From: Bosea sp. NBC_00550
GTDB lineage: Bacteria > Pseudomonadota > Alphaproteobacteria > Rhizobiales > Beijerinckiaceae
Assembly (NCBI RefSeq): GCF_026020075.1
Contig: NZ_CP102772.1
Location: forward strand, 1,178,001 to 1,242,000
DNA: 64,000 nt
Direction: 5' to 3'
Under the pieces are notes generated by a model. It ran no database searches. It was not told where the DNA came from and saw only the letters and a list, made by a program, of their open reading frames with translations. A program made the position numbers and the translations under genes. Below, one piece after another: positions 18,641 to 28,484 of this stretch; position 1 is the first letter of the stretch, and every line of letters begins with the position of its first letter.

Positions 18641-18940
18641 TCAGCCGTTGCTAGCCGCGCGGCTTCCACGTCCCGCGCCTCTGCGGCTGGCGGCAGCCAG
18701 CGCCGGGCGTCGCGCGCGCGCCGGGCGTGTCGTCCGCGCTCGCGGCGCTTCCCAGCTGTCGAAGGCGCCGGCTTCCCTGAGTGATTTCAACCCGTAGCCG
18801 AGCATCGCGAAAGCGGTCGCGGGGGCGCCCAGCCGCGAGACCAGCATCGTCAGGCCGACAGCGACCGGACGCGGATAGCGCCCGGAAGCAGCCTCGACGG
18901 CAAACCAGGCCCCGAGACCGTGAACAATGAGTTTCAGCAT
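18641..18940 (-). CDS. small membrane-associated hypothetical protein
   Basis: A 99-residue protein of unknown family. Residues 1-50 are hydrophobic with two short helices (LIVHGLGAWFAV and VAVGLTMLVSRLGAPATAFAML). The last 35 residues are very Arg/Ala-rich. ATG 18940 has GGGAAG upstream. It begins 23 nt after the general-stress gene on the same strand, so it probably shares that gene's EcfG-type promoter. Confidence 0.6.
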   Translation of the reverse strand: MLKLIVHGLGAWFAVEAASGRYPRPVAVGLTMLVSRLGAPATAFAMLGYGLKSLREAGAFDSWEAPRARTTRPARARRPALAAASRRGAGRGSRAASNG

Positions 18941-18963
18941 GGTTCTTCCCGTTTATCAGTGAG

Positions 18964-19446
18964 TTACAGAGAAACCTTGCGGTTCTCGCCGAATTCGAGC
19001 TTCGCTCCGGTCAGGGCCGCAGCGGCCATCTTGACGGTGGTGACGATCTTGCCGGGGCTGTCCCAGAATTCCGCCATCGCCGGTCGCACGCGCAGGACGC
19101 GGATATCGGGATCGTTCTCGTCGTCCCAGAAGGCCTTGTTGCTCGGCTCCCACAGCTCCTGAACGAGGGCGCGGTCGTCGACCACGGTCGCAGTCCCGCT
19201 GATCGACAGGTAGCGGTGCCCGCTCGTATCGGAAAAGGCGAGGCAGACATTTTCGTTGATCTGGATCTCGTCATCCTTGTGATGGCGGCGATCCGTGAGG
19301 AAGTAGATCGTGTCGTCCTCGCGCTTGCCATGGGCGTGCATGGGGCGCGCACGAAGCTCGTCGCCATTGCCGTCATGGGTCACGAGCATGGCGAACTTGA
19401 TCGCGTCGATGAGGCTCCAGACCCGGTCCTGATCACTGTGAGACAT
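18964..19446 (-). CDS. general stress protein, PNPOx-like flavin-binding fold
   Basis: A 160-residue protein of the pyridoxamine 5'-phosphate oxidase-like split-barrel family (general stress protein 26 type). Conserved pieces are AMLVTHDGNGDELRARPMHAHG, TIYFLTDRRHHKDDEI and HRYLSISGTATVVDDRALVQELW. Members bind flavin; the enzymatic role is uncertain. ATG 19446 has AGGAG upstream. A perfect EcfG-type promoter precedes it, and dps is divergent. Confidence 0.87.
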   Translation of the reverse strand: MSHSDQDRVWSLIDAIKFAMLVTHDGNGDELRARPMHAHGKREDDTIYFLTDRRHHKDDEIQINENVCLAFSDTSGHRYLSISGTATVVDDRALVQELWEPSNKAFWDDENDPDIRVLRVRPAMAEFWDSPGKIVTTVKMAAAALTGAKLEFGENRKVSL

Positions 19447-19478
19447 GCCGATTCTCCTGTTGCAGTCGTTGTCGATGC

Positions 19479-19503
19479 AACGGATCGCCGGACGGCAAGT
19501 TCC
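19479..19503 (-). promoter_or_regulatory. EcfG (general stress sigma) promoter for the PNPOx-like gene
   Basis: On the minus strand GGAAC (19503-19499) and CGTT (19482-19479) are separated by exactly 16 nt. This is the alphaproteobacterial EcfG consensus GGAAC-N16/17-CGTT. It lies 33 nt before the start codon of the general stress protein. Confidence 0.88.
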
Positions 19504-19527
19504 CTGCCGCCGCTGGGAAGAAGTCAG

Positions 19528-19552
19528 GGAACAACCGGCCCGCTCGCGCGTA
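19528..19552 (+). promoter_or_regulatory. EcfG-like promoter for dps
   Basis: GGAAC (19528-19532) and CGTA (19549-19552) are separated by 16 nt, one mismatch from the EcfG consensus. It faces dps, whose start is 74 nt downstream. Confidence 0.72.
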
Positions 19553-19625
19553 AGGTGTGACGCGCCTTGCAGCCGCCTGCGCATCGCGCTTTCATTCGCC
19601 GTTTTTCCGCTCCGGGGGATCTGCC

Positions 19626-20183
19626 ATGGCCAAGCCTGCCGCCAAGACACTTGCTACCAAGACGCCTGCCAACAAGACCGCGCCGAAGACATCCGCATCC
19701 ACGCGGATCGTGAAATCGAGCAAAATCGATCTGGCTTCGAACACCAAAACGAAGGTCGTCGGCCTGCTCAACGAACGGTTGGCTGACGGTATCGATCTGG
19801 CGCTGGTCACCAAGCAGGCGCACTGGAATCTGAAGGGCCCTGGCTTCATCGGCGTCCACTTGATGCTCGACGGCTTTCGCGACCAGCTCGACGAGCATGT
19901 CGACACCGTCGCCGAGCGTATCGCCCAGCTTGGCGGCATTGCGTTCGGCACCACGCAGACGACGGCGGAATCGACCTCCCTCAAAGCCTACCCGACCGAG
20001 ATCGTCGCCGTTCAGGACCACCTCAACGCGCTGATCGAGCGCTATGCCGACGCCGCCAACAAGGTTCGCGAGGCGATAAACGCCTGCGACGAAGCGGGCG
20101 ATGCCGATACTGCCGACATCCTGACGGCCTATTCGCGCATGCTCGACAAGTCGCTCTGGTTCCTGCAGTCGAACCTGGGTTGA
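19626..20183 (+). CDS. dps: Dps, ferritin-like DNA-protecting protein
   Basis: A 185-residue Dps that forms 12-mers, oxidises Fe(II) with peroxide and coats DNA under stress. The inter-subunit ferroxidase ligands are visible in KQAHWNLKGPGFIGVH and DGFRDQLDEHVDTVAERI. Residues 1-33 form a Lys/Ala/Thr-rich tail (AKPAAKTLATKTPANKTAPK...), resembling a histone H1 tail and likely to bind DNA. ATG 19626 begins this tail. It is divergent from a general-stress gene and both have EcfG-type promoters. Confidence 0.93.
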   Translation: MAKPAAKTLATKTPANKTAPKTSASTRIVKSSKIDLASNTKTKVVGLLNERLADGIDLALVTKQAHWNLKGPGFIGVHLMLDGFRDQLDEHVDTVAERIAQLGGIAFGTTQTTAESTSLKAYPTEIVAVQDHLNALIERYADAANKVREAINACDEAGDADTADILTAYSRMLDKSLWFLQSNLG

Positions 20184-20289
20184 GGCGGCTTTCTCGCGAG
20201 GCGCTGCGGCGCGCGGCATCGAAAACGTTGACGCGCGCCCCGCGCATGGGCTCTTAAGACGCCAGAGACCTTTTGGCCTGTGATCTTCC

Positions 20290-20316
20290 GGCCGGGGCAG
20301 GTTCCCCGGCCTTTCT
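20290..20316 (+). terminator. intrinsic terminator between dps and valS
   Basis: GGCCGGGG (20290-20297) pairs perfectly with CCCCGGCC (20304-20311) around CAGGTT and is followed by TTTCT. It ends only about 17 nt before the valS start. It may terminate dps transcripts or attenuate valS. Confidence 0.6.
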
Positions 20317-20332
20317 GCGTTCGAGCGATGCG

Positions 20333-23152
20333 ATGATGGACAAGACTTTCGAACCGGCAGCCGTCGAGGCCCGGATCAGCCAGGCCTGGGACGAGGCTGA
20401 GGCCTTCAAGGCAGGCAGGGGCGCTGAACCCGGCGCCGAGCCTTATTGCATCGTCATCCCGCCGCCGAACGTCACCGGCTCGCTCCATATGGGCCACGCG
20501 CTCAACAACACGCTGCAGGACGTGCTCTGCCGCTTCGAGCGCATGCGCGGCAAGGATGTGCTCTGGCAGCCCGGCATGGACCATGCCGGCATCGCCACGC
20601 AGATGGTCGTCGAGCGCAAGCTTGCCGGCGAGAACAAGACCGACCGGCGCACCATGGGCCGCGAGGCTTTCCTCGAGGAAGTCTGGCGCTGGAAGGACGA
20701 ATCCGGCGGAACCATCGTCAACCAGCTTCGCCGCCTCGGCGCCTCCTGCGACTGGTCCCGCGAGCGCTTCACCATGGACGAGGGGCTGTCGGCCGCAGTC
20801 CTTAAGGTCTTCGTCGGCCTGCACAAGCAGGGGCTGATTTACCGCGCCAAGCGGCTGGTGAACTGGGATCCGAAGTTCCAGACCGCGATCTCGGATATCG
20901 AGGTGCTGCAGGTCGAGAAGACCGGCTCGTTCAAATGGCAGCGCGGCGACGAAGAACCTTTCGATGCGGCCAAGCTCGACAAGGCGCTGGGCCGCGATCC
21001 GAACGGCCATCTCTACTACTTCAACTACCCCCTCGAAGGCGCGACCTATGACCCGGACGACGCCTCGACGTTCATCACGGTCGCGACCAGCCGGCCCGAG
21101 ACCATGCTGGGTGACACCGGCGTCGCCGTGCATCCGGAAAACGAGAAGATCGGCCACCTGATCGGCCGCAATGCCGTTCTGCCGCTGGTCGGCCGGGTGA
21201 TCCCGATCTTCGGTGACGACTATGCCGATCCCGAAAAAGGCACTGGGGCGGTCAAGATCACGCCGGCGCATGATTTCAACGACTTCGAGGTCGGCAAGCG
21301 TCACCAGCTCGACATCATCAATATCCTCGATGGCGAGGCGCGGGTCACGCTCGCTGGCAACGAGGACTTCCTGGCCAGCGCCAAGCCGGAAGCCGAGACG
21401 CTGGCGCTCGACGGGCTCGACCGCTTCGCGGCGCGCCGCCGCGTCGTCGCTCTGATGGCCGAGCGCGGGTTCCTCGCGAAGATCGAGCCGCATGGACATA
21501 CCGTCCCGCATGGCGACCGCTCCGATGTCGTGATCGAGCCGTGGCTGACCGATCAATGGTATGTCGACGTCAAGCCGCTGGCCGAGCGCTCGATCAAGGC
21601 GGTCCGTGACGGCCGCACGAAATTCACGCCCGAGAACTGGACGAAGGTCTTCTACGACTGGCTCGAGAACATCGAACCCTGGTGCGTCTCGCGCCAGCTC
21701 TGGTGGGGCCACCAGATCCCGGCATGGTACGGGCCGGACGGGGAGGTCTTCGTCGCCGAATCGGAGGCGGGCGCGCAGGCGCTGGCGGTCGGCCATTATG
21801 GCGGGCCGGTCGAGCTGAAGCGTGACGAGGACGTCCTCGACACCTGGTTCTCCTCGGCGCTCTGGCCGTTCTCGACGCTGGGCTGGCCCGAGGATACCGC
21901 CGAGCTCAGGCACTATTACCCGACCGCGACGCTGGTCACCGGCTTCGACATCATCTTCTTCTGGGTCGCCCGGATGATGATGATGGGCCTCAACTTCATG
22001 GACGAGGTGCCGTTCCGCGAGGTTTACCTGCACGCCATCGTTCGCGACGAGAAGGGCGCGAAGATGTCGAAGTCGAAGGGCAACGTCATCGATCCGCTGG
22101 TGCTCGTCGACAAGTACGGGGCGGACGCGCTGCGCTTCACCCTCGCGGCGATGGCAGCTCAAGGGCGCGACATCAAGCTCGCCACCTCGCGCGTCGAGGG
22201 CTACCGCAACTTCGCGACCAAGATCTGGAACGCCGCGCGCTTCGCCGAGATCAATGGCTGCCTGCGCGCCGCCGATTTCGACCCGGCGTCGGTGAAGCAG
22301 CCGCTCAACCGCTGGATCCTCAGCGAAGCCGCGCAAGCCGCCGAGGAGATCGCGGCCGGCATCCCCAGCTTCAAGTTCAACGAGGCGGCAGGCGGCGCCT
22401 ATCGCTTCGTCTGGAACCAGTTCTGCGACTGGTATCTCGAGCTTGCCAAGCCGGTGCTGCAGGGCGAGGGCGTCGATGAGGCCGCAAAGGCCGAGACGCA
22501 GGCCACCGTCGCCTATGTCATCGACCTGATCTGCCAGCTGCTGCATCCCTTCATGCCCTTCCTGACCGAGGAGCTCTGGGCCCAGAAGGCCGAGGCCGGC
22601 GCGCCCCGCAAACTCTCCGCCGGCGATGATGCGCTGGTCTGCCTGACGCGCTGGCCCGATCTCGCGGTGCTGAAGGATTCGGCGGCGGAGGCCGAGATCG
22701 GCTTCGTCGTCGACCTGATCTCCGACATCCGTTCGGTCCGCTCGGAGGTCAATGTGCCCGCGGGCACGCAGGCTCCGCTCGTCCTCGTCAATGCCTCCGC
22801 CGCGACGCGGGCGACGATCGAGAGCTGGCGGCCGATGATCGAGCGGCTGGCGCGCGTTTCCGACATTGCGTTCGAGACGGCCGCGCCGGGACAGTCGGCG
22901 CAGATTCTCGTGCGTGGCGAGGTCGCGGCGCTGCCGCTCGCCGGCCTGATCGATCTCGACGCCGAGCGCTCCCGCCTGAGCAAGGAGCTCGCAAAGCTCG
23001 ACCAGGACATCGCGGTCGTCGAGAAGAAGCTCGGCAACCCCGATTTCATGGCCCGCGCGCCCGAGGAGATCGTCGAGGAGAACCGCGAGCGCAAGGCTGC
23101 GGCGGAAGCCCGCAAGCTCAAGATCGCGGAGGCTCTGGCGCGGCTTTCCTGA
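20333..23152 (+). CDS. valS: ValS, valyl-tRNA synthetase
   Basis: A 939-residue class I aminoacyl-tRNA synthetase. The catalytic motifs are GSLHMGHAL (HIGH-type, about 48-56) and AKMSKSKGN (KMSKS). Between them lies the large CP1 editing domain that hydrolyses Thr-tRNA(Val), with TSRPETMLGDTGVAVHP and HDFNDFEVG. An anticodon-binding helical domain follows, and the C-terminal coiled coil (about 870-935, AERSRLSKELAKLDQDIAVVEKKL) is specific to ValRS. Two adjacent ATGs (20333, 20336) could serve as start. Confidence 0.96.
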   Translation: MMDKTFEPAAVEARISQAWDEAEAFKAGRGAEPGAEPYCIVIPPPNVTGSLHMGHALNNTLQDVLCRFERMRGKDVLWQPGMDHAGIATQMVVERKLAGENKTDRRTMGREAFLEEVWRWKDESGGTIVNQLRRLGASCDWSRERFTMDEGLSAAVLKVFVGLHKQGLIYRAKRLVNWDPKFQTAISDIEVLQVEKTGSFKWQRGDEEPFDAAKLDKALGRDPNGHLYYFNYPLEGATYDPDDASTFITVATSRPETMLGDTGVAVHPENEKIGHLIGRNAVLPLVGRVIPIFGDDYADPEKGTGAVKITPAHDFNDFEVGKRHQLDIINILDGEARVTLAGNEDFLASAKPEAETLALDGLDRFAARRRVVALMAERGFLAKIEPHGHTVPHGDRSDVVIEPWLTDQWYVDVKPLAERSIKAVRDGRTKFTPENWTKVFYDWLENIEPWCVSRQLWWGHQIPAWYGPDGEVFVAESEAGAQALAVGHYGGPVELKRDEDVLDTWFSSALWPFSTLGWPEDTAELRHYYPTATLVTGFDIIFFWVARMMMMGLNFMDEVPFREVYLHAIVRDEKGAKMSKSKGNVIDPLVLVDKYGADALRFTLAAMAAQGRDIKLATSRVEGYRNFATKIWNAARFAEINGCLRAADFDPASVKQPLNRWILSEAAQAAEEIAAGIPSFKFNEAAGGAYRFVWNQFCDWYLELAKPVLQGEGVDEAAKAETQATVAYVIDLICQLLHPFMPFLTEELWAQKAEAGAPRKLSAGDDALVCLTRWPDLAVLKDSAAEAEIGFVVDLISDIRSVRSEVNVPAGTQAPLVLVNASAATRATIESWRPMIERLARVSDIAFETAAPGQSAQILVRGEVAALPLAGLIDLDAERSRLSKELAKLDQDIAVVEKKLGNPDFMARAPEEIVEENRERKAAAEARKLKIAEALARLS

Positions 23153-23302
23153 TCGGGTATCGCAATCCGGTCACGGCGGCGTCGTCAAATTGACGTTGAT
23201 CGAAGAGAGGACTCGCATTCTCCAGCGGACCCCGCTTAGATGCGCCCAACGCAAATCCGCCATGCATCTGCGTGGCGGCAAAGGACCGGCTGTTCACGAC
23301 CC

Positions 23303-23884
23303 ATGCTCAAGCGAGCCTATGACTGGTGCGTTTCCTACGCATCCCATCCAGGTGCCCCCTGGCTGCTTTTCGCGCTCACTTTCGTCGAGAGTTCATTCAG
23401 CCCGCTGCCGCCGATCCCGCTGCTGCTGCCGATGTGCATCGCGCGGCCGGATCGGGCCTGGTTCTACGCCGGCATCTGTTCGCTGGGCGCAGTGCTCGGC
23501 GGCTATCTCGGCTACGCGATCGGCGCTCTGCTCTACGAGTCGCTGGGGTCCTGGCTGATCAGCCTCTATGGCTTGCAGGACAAGGCGGCCCACCTGATCG
23601 CGACCTCGCAGGACTACTGGTTCTGGGTGCTGGTCACCAAGGGGCTGACGCCGATTCCGTTCAAGATCGTCACGATCATGTCGGGCTTCCTGCATTTCGA
23701 TATCTGGAAGTTCACCATCGGCATGGTCGTCTCGCGCGTCACCTTCTTCATGATGATCGCCGTAGCTCTGCGCTTCTATGGCGACGACATCCGCATCTTT
23801 ATCGAGAAGCATCTGCCAATGACGGCGCTCGCGCTTCTCGTGGTTGTCGTCGGTGGCTTCTTCGTCCTGCCGATGGTGCTGTGA
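23303..23884 (+). CDS. YqaA/DedA-like VTT-domain membrane protein
   Basis: A 193-residue inner-membrane protein of the VTT (SNARE-associated/DedA-related) family. It has about five hydrophobic segments: 16-45, 52-80, 104-130, 135-155 and 170-192. The conserved VTKGLTPIPFKIVTIMSGF re-entrant motif is present, with the family's Pro-containing loop. VTT proteins are implicated in lipid scrambling or flipping; the role here is inferred. No strong ribosome site precedes ATG 23303, so the start is less certain. Confidence 0.82.
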   Translation: MLKRAYDWCVSYASHPGAPWLLFALTFVESSFSPLPPIPLLLPMCIARPDRAWFYAGICSLGAVLGGYLGYAIGALLYESLGSWLISLYGLQDKAAHLIATSQDYWFWVLVTKGLTPIPFKIVTIMSGFLHFDIWKFTIGMVVSRVTFFMMIAVALRFYGDDIRIFIEKHLPMTALALLVVVVGGFFVLPMVL

Positions 23885-24169
23885 GCAGCGGATTCATGGC
23901 ATGCGCCTCGCGTGTTTGTGACATCGACGCAACACTGGAATGAGAACGGCGTAGCGCGCCGTCCATGCGGTCACAATCGCCGCGAAGCCGCCACAAACAA
24001 CGCCCAGCAAAAGGGCGCGTTAAGTCCCTCAGATATAGTGAAATCTGACCTTGACGCGCCGGTTCGGAGACGGTTCCGGTCGTTGACGGGTTCTCGGGGG
24101 CGTAGATTGCTCCTGGATGGCGTGGCACATCTCTGCGCCGGGCTAGGTCGGGGGACAGGACGAGTGGCA

Positions 24170-25900
24170 ATGGATGCGCGTGTGTTCGACAAGTCGAGGC
24201 TGCCGAGCCGGCATGTGAGCGTCGGCCCCGCCAAGGCCCCGCACCGCTCCTACTATTATGCGATGGGCATGACCGCGAAGCAGATCGCGCAGCCCTTCGT
24301 AGGCGTCGCCTCCTGCTGGAACGAAGCGGCTCCCTGCAACATCTCGCTGATGCGCCAGGCCCAGGCGGTGAAGAAGGGCGTCGCGTCCGCCGCCGGCACC
24401 CCGCGCGAATTCTGCACCATCACCGTCACCGACGGCATCGCCATGGGCCACCAGGGCATGAAGTCGTCGCTGGCCTCGCGCGAGGTCATCGCGGACTCGG
24501 TCGAGCTGACCATGCGCGGCCATTGCTACGACGCGCTCGTGGGCCTCGCCGGCTGCGACAAGTCGCTGCCGGGCATGATGATGGCGATGGTCCGTCTCAA
24601 CGTGCCCTCGATCTTCATCTATGGCGGCTCGATCCTGCCCGGCACCTTCAAGGGCCGCCCTGTGACCGTGCAGGACGTCTTCGAGGCGGTCGGCAAGCAT
24701 TCGGTCGGCGCGATGTCCGACGAGGACCTGAAGGAGCTCGAGGAGGCTGCGTGCCCCTCCGCTGGCTCCTGCGGCGCCCAGTTCACCGCCAACACCATGG
24801 CGACCGTCGCCGAGGCGATCGGCCTGGCGCTGCCCTATAGCTGCGGCGCGCCGGCGCCCTACGACGTCCGCGACACCTTCTGCTACACCGCCGGCGAGAT
24901 GGTGATGGAGCTGATCGCCCGGAACATCCGCCCGCGCGACATCGTCACCCGCAAGGCGCTGGAGAACGCGGCGATGGTCGTCGCCGCCACCGGCGGCTCG
25001 ACCAATGGCGCGCTGCACCTGCCGGCGATCGCCCATGAATGCGGCATCGACTTCGATCTTTTCGAGGTCGCCGAGATCTTCAAGAGGACGCCCTATATCG
25101 CCGATCTCAAGCCGGGCGGAAAATACGTCGCCAAGGACATGTTCGAGGTCGGCGGCATCCCGCTGGTGATGAAGAGCCTGCTCGATGCCGGCTACCTCCA
25201 CGGCGACTGCCTGACCGTGACCGGCCGCACCATCGCCGAGAACATGGCCTCGGTGAAGTGGAACGACCAGCAGGATGTCGTCTACCGTGCCGACAAGCCG
25301 ATCACGGTCACCGGCGGCGTCGTCGGCCTGCAGGGCAATCTCGCGCCGGAAGGCGCGATCGTGAAGATCGCCGGCATGCCCGAGGACCAGCTCGTCTTTA
25401 CCGGCCCGGCACGCTGCTTCGACCGCGAGGAGGACGCCTTCGAGGCCGTCAAGAACCGGACCTACGAGGTCGGCGACGTGCTCGTCATCCGCTATGAGGG
25501 CCCCAAGGGTGGCCCCGGCATGCGCGAGATGCTGTCGACGACCGCAGCCCTCTACGGCCAGGGCATGGGCGACAAGGTCGCGCTCATCACCGACGGCCGT
25601 TTCTCAGGCGCTACGCGCGGTTTCTGCGTCGGCCATGTCGGGCCGGAGGCCGCTGTCGGCGGGCCGATCGCCCTGGTCCGCGACGGGGATATCATCGAGC
25701 TCGATGCCATCACAGGAAAGCTCGCAGTCCGCCTTTCTGATGCCGAACTTGAAGAGCGTCGTAAGAGCTGGGTGCCGAGGAAGACCGACTACAATTCCGG
25801 AGCGCTGTGGAAATACGCGCAGACGGTCGGCTCCGCCAAAGGCGGTGCCGTCACCCACCCAGGAGGGGCGGCCGAAACCCATTGCTATGCGGATATCTAG
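24170..25900 (+). CDS. ilvD: IlvD, dihydroxy-acid dehydratase
   Basis: A 576-residue Fe-S dehydratase that makes the 2-oxo acid precursors of valine, isoleucine and CoA. Cluster cysteines are visible in [24 protein letters not shown] and [16 protein letters not shown]. The C-terminal domain has the substrate loop [19 protein letters not shown]. Length fits the short IlvD/Edd form. The 285-nt upstream gap has no gene and no promoter I would assert. The next gene starts inside its last codons. Confidence 0.95.
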   Translation: MDARVFDKSRLPSRHVSVGPAKAPHRSYYYAMGMTAKQIAQPFVGVASCWNEAAPCNISLMRQAQAVKKGVASAAGTPREFCTITVTDGIAMGHQGMKSSLASREVIADSVELTMRGHCYDALVGLAGCDKSLPGMMMAMVRLNVPSIFIYGGSILPGTFKGRPVTVQDVFEAVGKHSVGAMSDEDLKELEEAACPSAGSCGAQFTANTMATVAEAIGLALPYSCGAPAPYDVRDTFCYTAGEMVMELIARNIRPRDIVTRKALENAAMVVAATGGSTNGALHLPAIAHECGIDFDLFEVAEIFKRTPYIADLKPGGKYVAKDMFEVGGIPLVMKSLLDAGYLHGDCLTVTGRTIAENMASVKWNDQQDVVYRADKPITVTGGVVGLQGNLAPEGAIVKIAGMPEDQLVFTGPARCFDREEDAFEAVKNRTYEVGDVLVIRYEGPKGGPGMREMLSTTAALYGQGMGDKVALITDGRFSGATRGFCVGHVGPEAAVGGPIALVRDGDIIELDAITGKLAVRLSDAELEERRKSWVPRKTDYNSGALWKYAQTVGSAKGGAVTHPGGAAETHCYADI

Positions 25901-26846
25901 CTCGACCATAGCATGCCTGTTCCTGTTCCTCGGCGGCCAGCAAGCTGCCTGGGCACAGGATTTCGCAGGCGGAAAGCCGGTCCCGCCGCGCTCCATTCCG
26001 GGCGCTGCGCTGCCGGAGCCGGGCGATTCCCTCTCGCGCGCTCCCGGGGCCGCAACGCTCGCTCCCGCGCCCGATACGCCCACGGCGCACACGGCACTGC
26101 CGCTCGTTCCCTTCAGCAGCGCCCGCGATGCGTTGCGCGCCTGGATGCGGGATTCCTCGGCCGGCGATAAGGTCGGCGCCGTGCGCGCGCTCGAATATGC
26201 TGCCTCGCAGGGCCATCTCACCGCGCAGTACAAGCTCGGCCGGATGTATGCCGGGGGCGAGGGCGTTCCGACGAACGATCTCAAGGCCTTCGAGTATTTT
26301 TCGAAGATCGCGGACGAGAACGCCGACGCGATTCCCGGCACCGCCGACGGCCGCATCGTCGGCAGCGCCTTCGTCGCGCTCGGCGGTTATTTCAGCGACG
26401 GCATCAAGGGCAGCTATGTGAAGCCCAATCCCGATCGGGCCTTCGACATGTTCCACTATGCCGCCTCCTATTTCGGCGACCCGGACGGCCAGTACAATCT
26501 CGCCCGTCTCTACATGACCGGGCAAGGCACGGGTCGCGATGCGCGGCAGGCGGCGCGCTGGATGAAGCTTGCAGCCGAGAAGGGCCATGCGCCGGCCCGC
26601 GCCGCTTTCGGCGAGATGCTGCTGCGTGGCGGCGACGGCGTGCCCCGGCAGCCTGTGCTTGGCCTGATGTGGCTGGCCATGGCCCGCGAAGGCGCGGACC
26701 CCGCTCGCGAAACCTGGATCATCGAGCGCCACGACGCGGCCTTTGCCGCTGCATCGGCGGCCGATCGTTCGGCTGCGCTGGCGCTGGTCGAGCGTCAGCA
26801 GGTTGTGAGCTCGCGTAGCGGCAGTAGCAACAACGGCCAGAACTGA
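25887..26846 (+). CDS. periplasmic Sel1-repeat protein
   Basis: A 319-residue exported protein with a Sec signal ([23 protein letters not shown], cleaved near AQD). A Pro/Ala-rich linker (30-75) follows. Four or so Sel1-like TPR repeats span about 85-270, for example [37 protein letters not shown] and [18 protein letters not shown]. Such repeats bind partner proteins; in alphaproteobacteria they occur in envelope regulators such as ExoR, but identity with ExoR is not claimed. The start overlaps the ilvD 3' end by 14 nt, suggesting co-transcription. Confidence 0.82.
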   Translation: MRISSSTIACLFLFLGGQQAAWAQDFAGGKPVPPRSIPGAALPEPGDSLSRAPGAATLAPAPDTPTAHTALPLVPFSSARDALRAWMRDSSAGDKVGAVRALEYAASQGHLTAQYKLGRMYAGGEGVPTNDLKAFEYFSKIADENADAIPGTADGRIVGSAFVALGGYFSDGIKGSYVKPNPDRAFDMFHYAASYFGDPDGQYNLARLYMTGQGTGRDARQAARWMKLAAEKGHAPARAAFGEMLLRGGDGVPRQPVLGLMWLAMAREGADPARETWIIERHDAAFAAASAADRSAALALVERQQVVSSRSGSSNNGQN

Positions 26847-26882
26847 GCGCAGCCGCGGTCCTTGGTGACCGCGCGGTGCTCC

Positions 26883-27662
26883 TCAGTGCAATTCCACCAT
26901 CACAGGCACATGGTCCGACGGCTTCTCCCAGCCGCGGACATGCTTGACGATCTTGACCCCTGCGAGCCTGTCCGCCGCCTGGGGGGAGAGCAGCAGGTGG
27001 TCGATGCGGATGCCGTTGTTCCGCTGCCAGGCGCCGGCCTGGTAATCCCAGAAGGTGTAGAGCCCGCCGGCATCGGTCGTGCTGCGAACGGCCTCGGTCA
27101 GTCCGAGATTGATCAGGCTGCGGAAGGCCGCGCGCGTCTGCGGCAGGAAGAGCGCGTCGCTGACCCAGGCACCGGGATCGCGCGCATCGCGTGGCTCGGG
27201 AATCACGTTGTAGTCGCCGGCGAGCACGAGCGGCTCCTCCTGCTCCAGCAGCATCCGGGCATGGGCCGTCAGCCGCCGCATCCAGCCGAGCTTGTAGGGG
27301 TATTTCTCGGTATTCGGCGGGTTGCCGTTCGGAAGGTAGATCGAGGCCAGGCGCACCACGCCGTCACCGAGCGGCAGCACGCCTTCGAGATAGCGCGCCT
27401 GTTCGTCGCCATCATCGCCGGGCAGGCCGCGCCGGACGTCTTCCAGCCGCGACCGGCTGAGGATCGCGACGCCGTTGAAGGTCTTCTGCCCGTGGGTCTC
27501 GACCTGCCAGCCGGCAGCCTCGATCTCGGCGCGCGGGAAATCGCCGTCCACGCATTTGATCTCCTGGAGGCAGAGCGCGTCGGGCTCGGCTTCGTTCAGG
27601 AAATCCAGCAGATGGCCGAGGCGCTGGCGGACCGAATTGACGTTCCAGGTGGCGATACGCAC
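26883..27662 (-). CDS. xthA: XthA, exodeoxyribonuclease III
   Basis: A 259-residue AP endonuclease/3'-5' exonuclease of the EEP family. Motifs are IATWNVNSVR, LCLQEIKC (catalytic Glu), NGVAILSR, LAGDYNVIPEPRDARDP (Asp, Asn), IDHLLLS and SDHVPVMVEL (final Asp-His). It starts with GTG at 27662, with GGAG 7 nt upstream. It acts in base-excision repair. Confidence 0.93.
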   Translation of the reverse strand: MRIATWNVNSVRQRLGHLLDFLNEAEPDALCLQEIKCVDGDFPRAEIEAAGWQVETHGQKTFNGVAILSRSRLEDVRRGLPGDDGDEQARYLEGVLPLGDGVVRLASIYLPNGNPPNTEKYPYKLGWMRRLTAHARMLLEQEEPLVLAGDYNVIPEPRDARDPGAWVSDALFLPQTRAAFRSLINLGLTEAVRSTTDAGGLYTFWDYQAGAWQRNNGIRIDHLLLSPQAADRLAGVKIVKHVRGWEKPSDHVPVMVELH

Positions 27663-27735
27663 GAGACGCTCCGATGTGAGACGAGCCGCAGGATAAGCGG
27701 GATCGCCGCCGCCAAGGCAAGCCGCTTTCCGCCGC

Positions 27736-27766
27736 AAACAAAAACTCCCCGCATAGCTGCGGGGAG
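27736..27766 (-). terminator. intrinsic terminator of the BA14K gene
   Basis: On the minus strand CTCCCCGCA pairs with TGCGGGGAG around GCTA, then TTTTTGTTTG follows. It lies 32 nt past the BA14K stop codon. Confidence 0.9.
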
Positions 27767-27798
27767 CCATTGATTCTCGATCGGACTGTCGGCCGCTG

Positions 27799-28236
27799 TC
27801 AGGGACAGGCGCGAACCACGCCGCCCGAGCCGATATAGGTTCCGGTTTCCGGGTTGTAGGTCCTGAAGCGGCGCGAGCAGTAAGCCACCGCATCGACATC
27901 CTCGACGCTGTAGCCGTAAGGCGGCGGGGGCGAGGCATAGACCGGCGCCGGATACCCATAAACCGGAGGCGGAGGCGGCGCGGCCAATGCGCCGGCAGCG
28001 AGCGCTCCACCGATGACACCCGCCGCGATCCCCGCGCCGACAGCCGGCCCGCGACGATAACCGCCATAGTAGCGCGGCCCGTAATAGCCATAGGGACGCC
28101 ACTGCACGGTCTGGACGAGGTTGGCATCGCCCTTGGCCGCGGCAACAGCGGCGGAGGCGGGCGCGAGCGGCGCGGCCGAGGCGGCGAGGGCGACACAGCC
28201 GGCCAGAGCCGCTGCGACGGCGAACATCTTGATCAT
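27799..28236 (-). CDS. BA14K-family secreted protein
   Basis: A 145-residue exported protein with an N-terminal Sec signal (MIKMFAVAAALAGCVALAASAA). A Tyr/Gly-rich stretch (YGYYGPRYYGGYRRGP) is followed by a hydrophobic Ala/Gly segment (about 68-88) and a Pro/Tyr-rich linker. The C-terminal BA14K motif is YCSRRFRTYNPETGTYIGSGG. The family was described as a Brucella immunoreactive antigen with lectin-like properties. ATG 28236 is preceded by AGGAG. It is monocistronic with its own terminator. The 248 nt upstream (28237-28484) hold nothing else that I can name. Confidence 0.87.
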   Translation of the reverse strand: MIKMFAVAAALAGCVALAASAAPLAPASAAVAAAKGDANLVQTVQWRPYGYYGPRYYGGYRRGPAVGAGIAAGVIGGALAAGALAAPPPPPVYGYPAPVYASPPPPYGYSVEDVDAVAYCSRRFRTYNPETGTYIGSGGVVRACP

Positions 28237-28484
28237 GACGGAACTCCTATGCTGTCCTGCGCGAGTGGAACGCCGCATGTTCCCCCGATGGGCCCGGATT
28301 GTAGCGATCTGTCGACCCTGCGGAAAGACTAGCCTGCAATCTCGGCGCAAAATAGGCGTCACAGCATTGTGGCTCTTGGATGCGAGAGCTCCATCGAGTG
28401 GGTTGCGCGGAGGCGTTTTCCTCGCAATCTAGCGCTTCACCGTACCGAAACCCCCATCACGCATTCGAAGGACCAGGATCCACA

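Noticed and set aside
20129..22546. 805-codon open frame opposite valS
   Set aside because: Shadow frame of valS created by GC-rich codon use; no recognisable protein.
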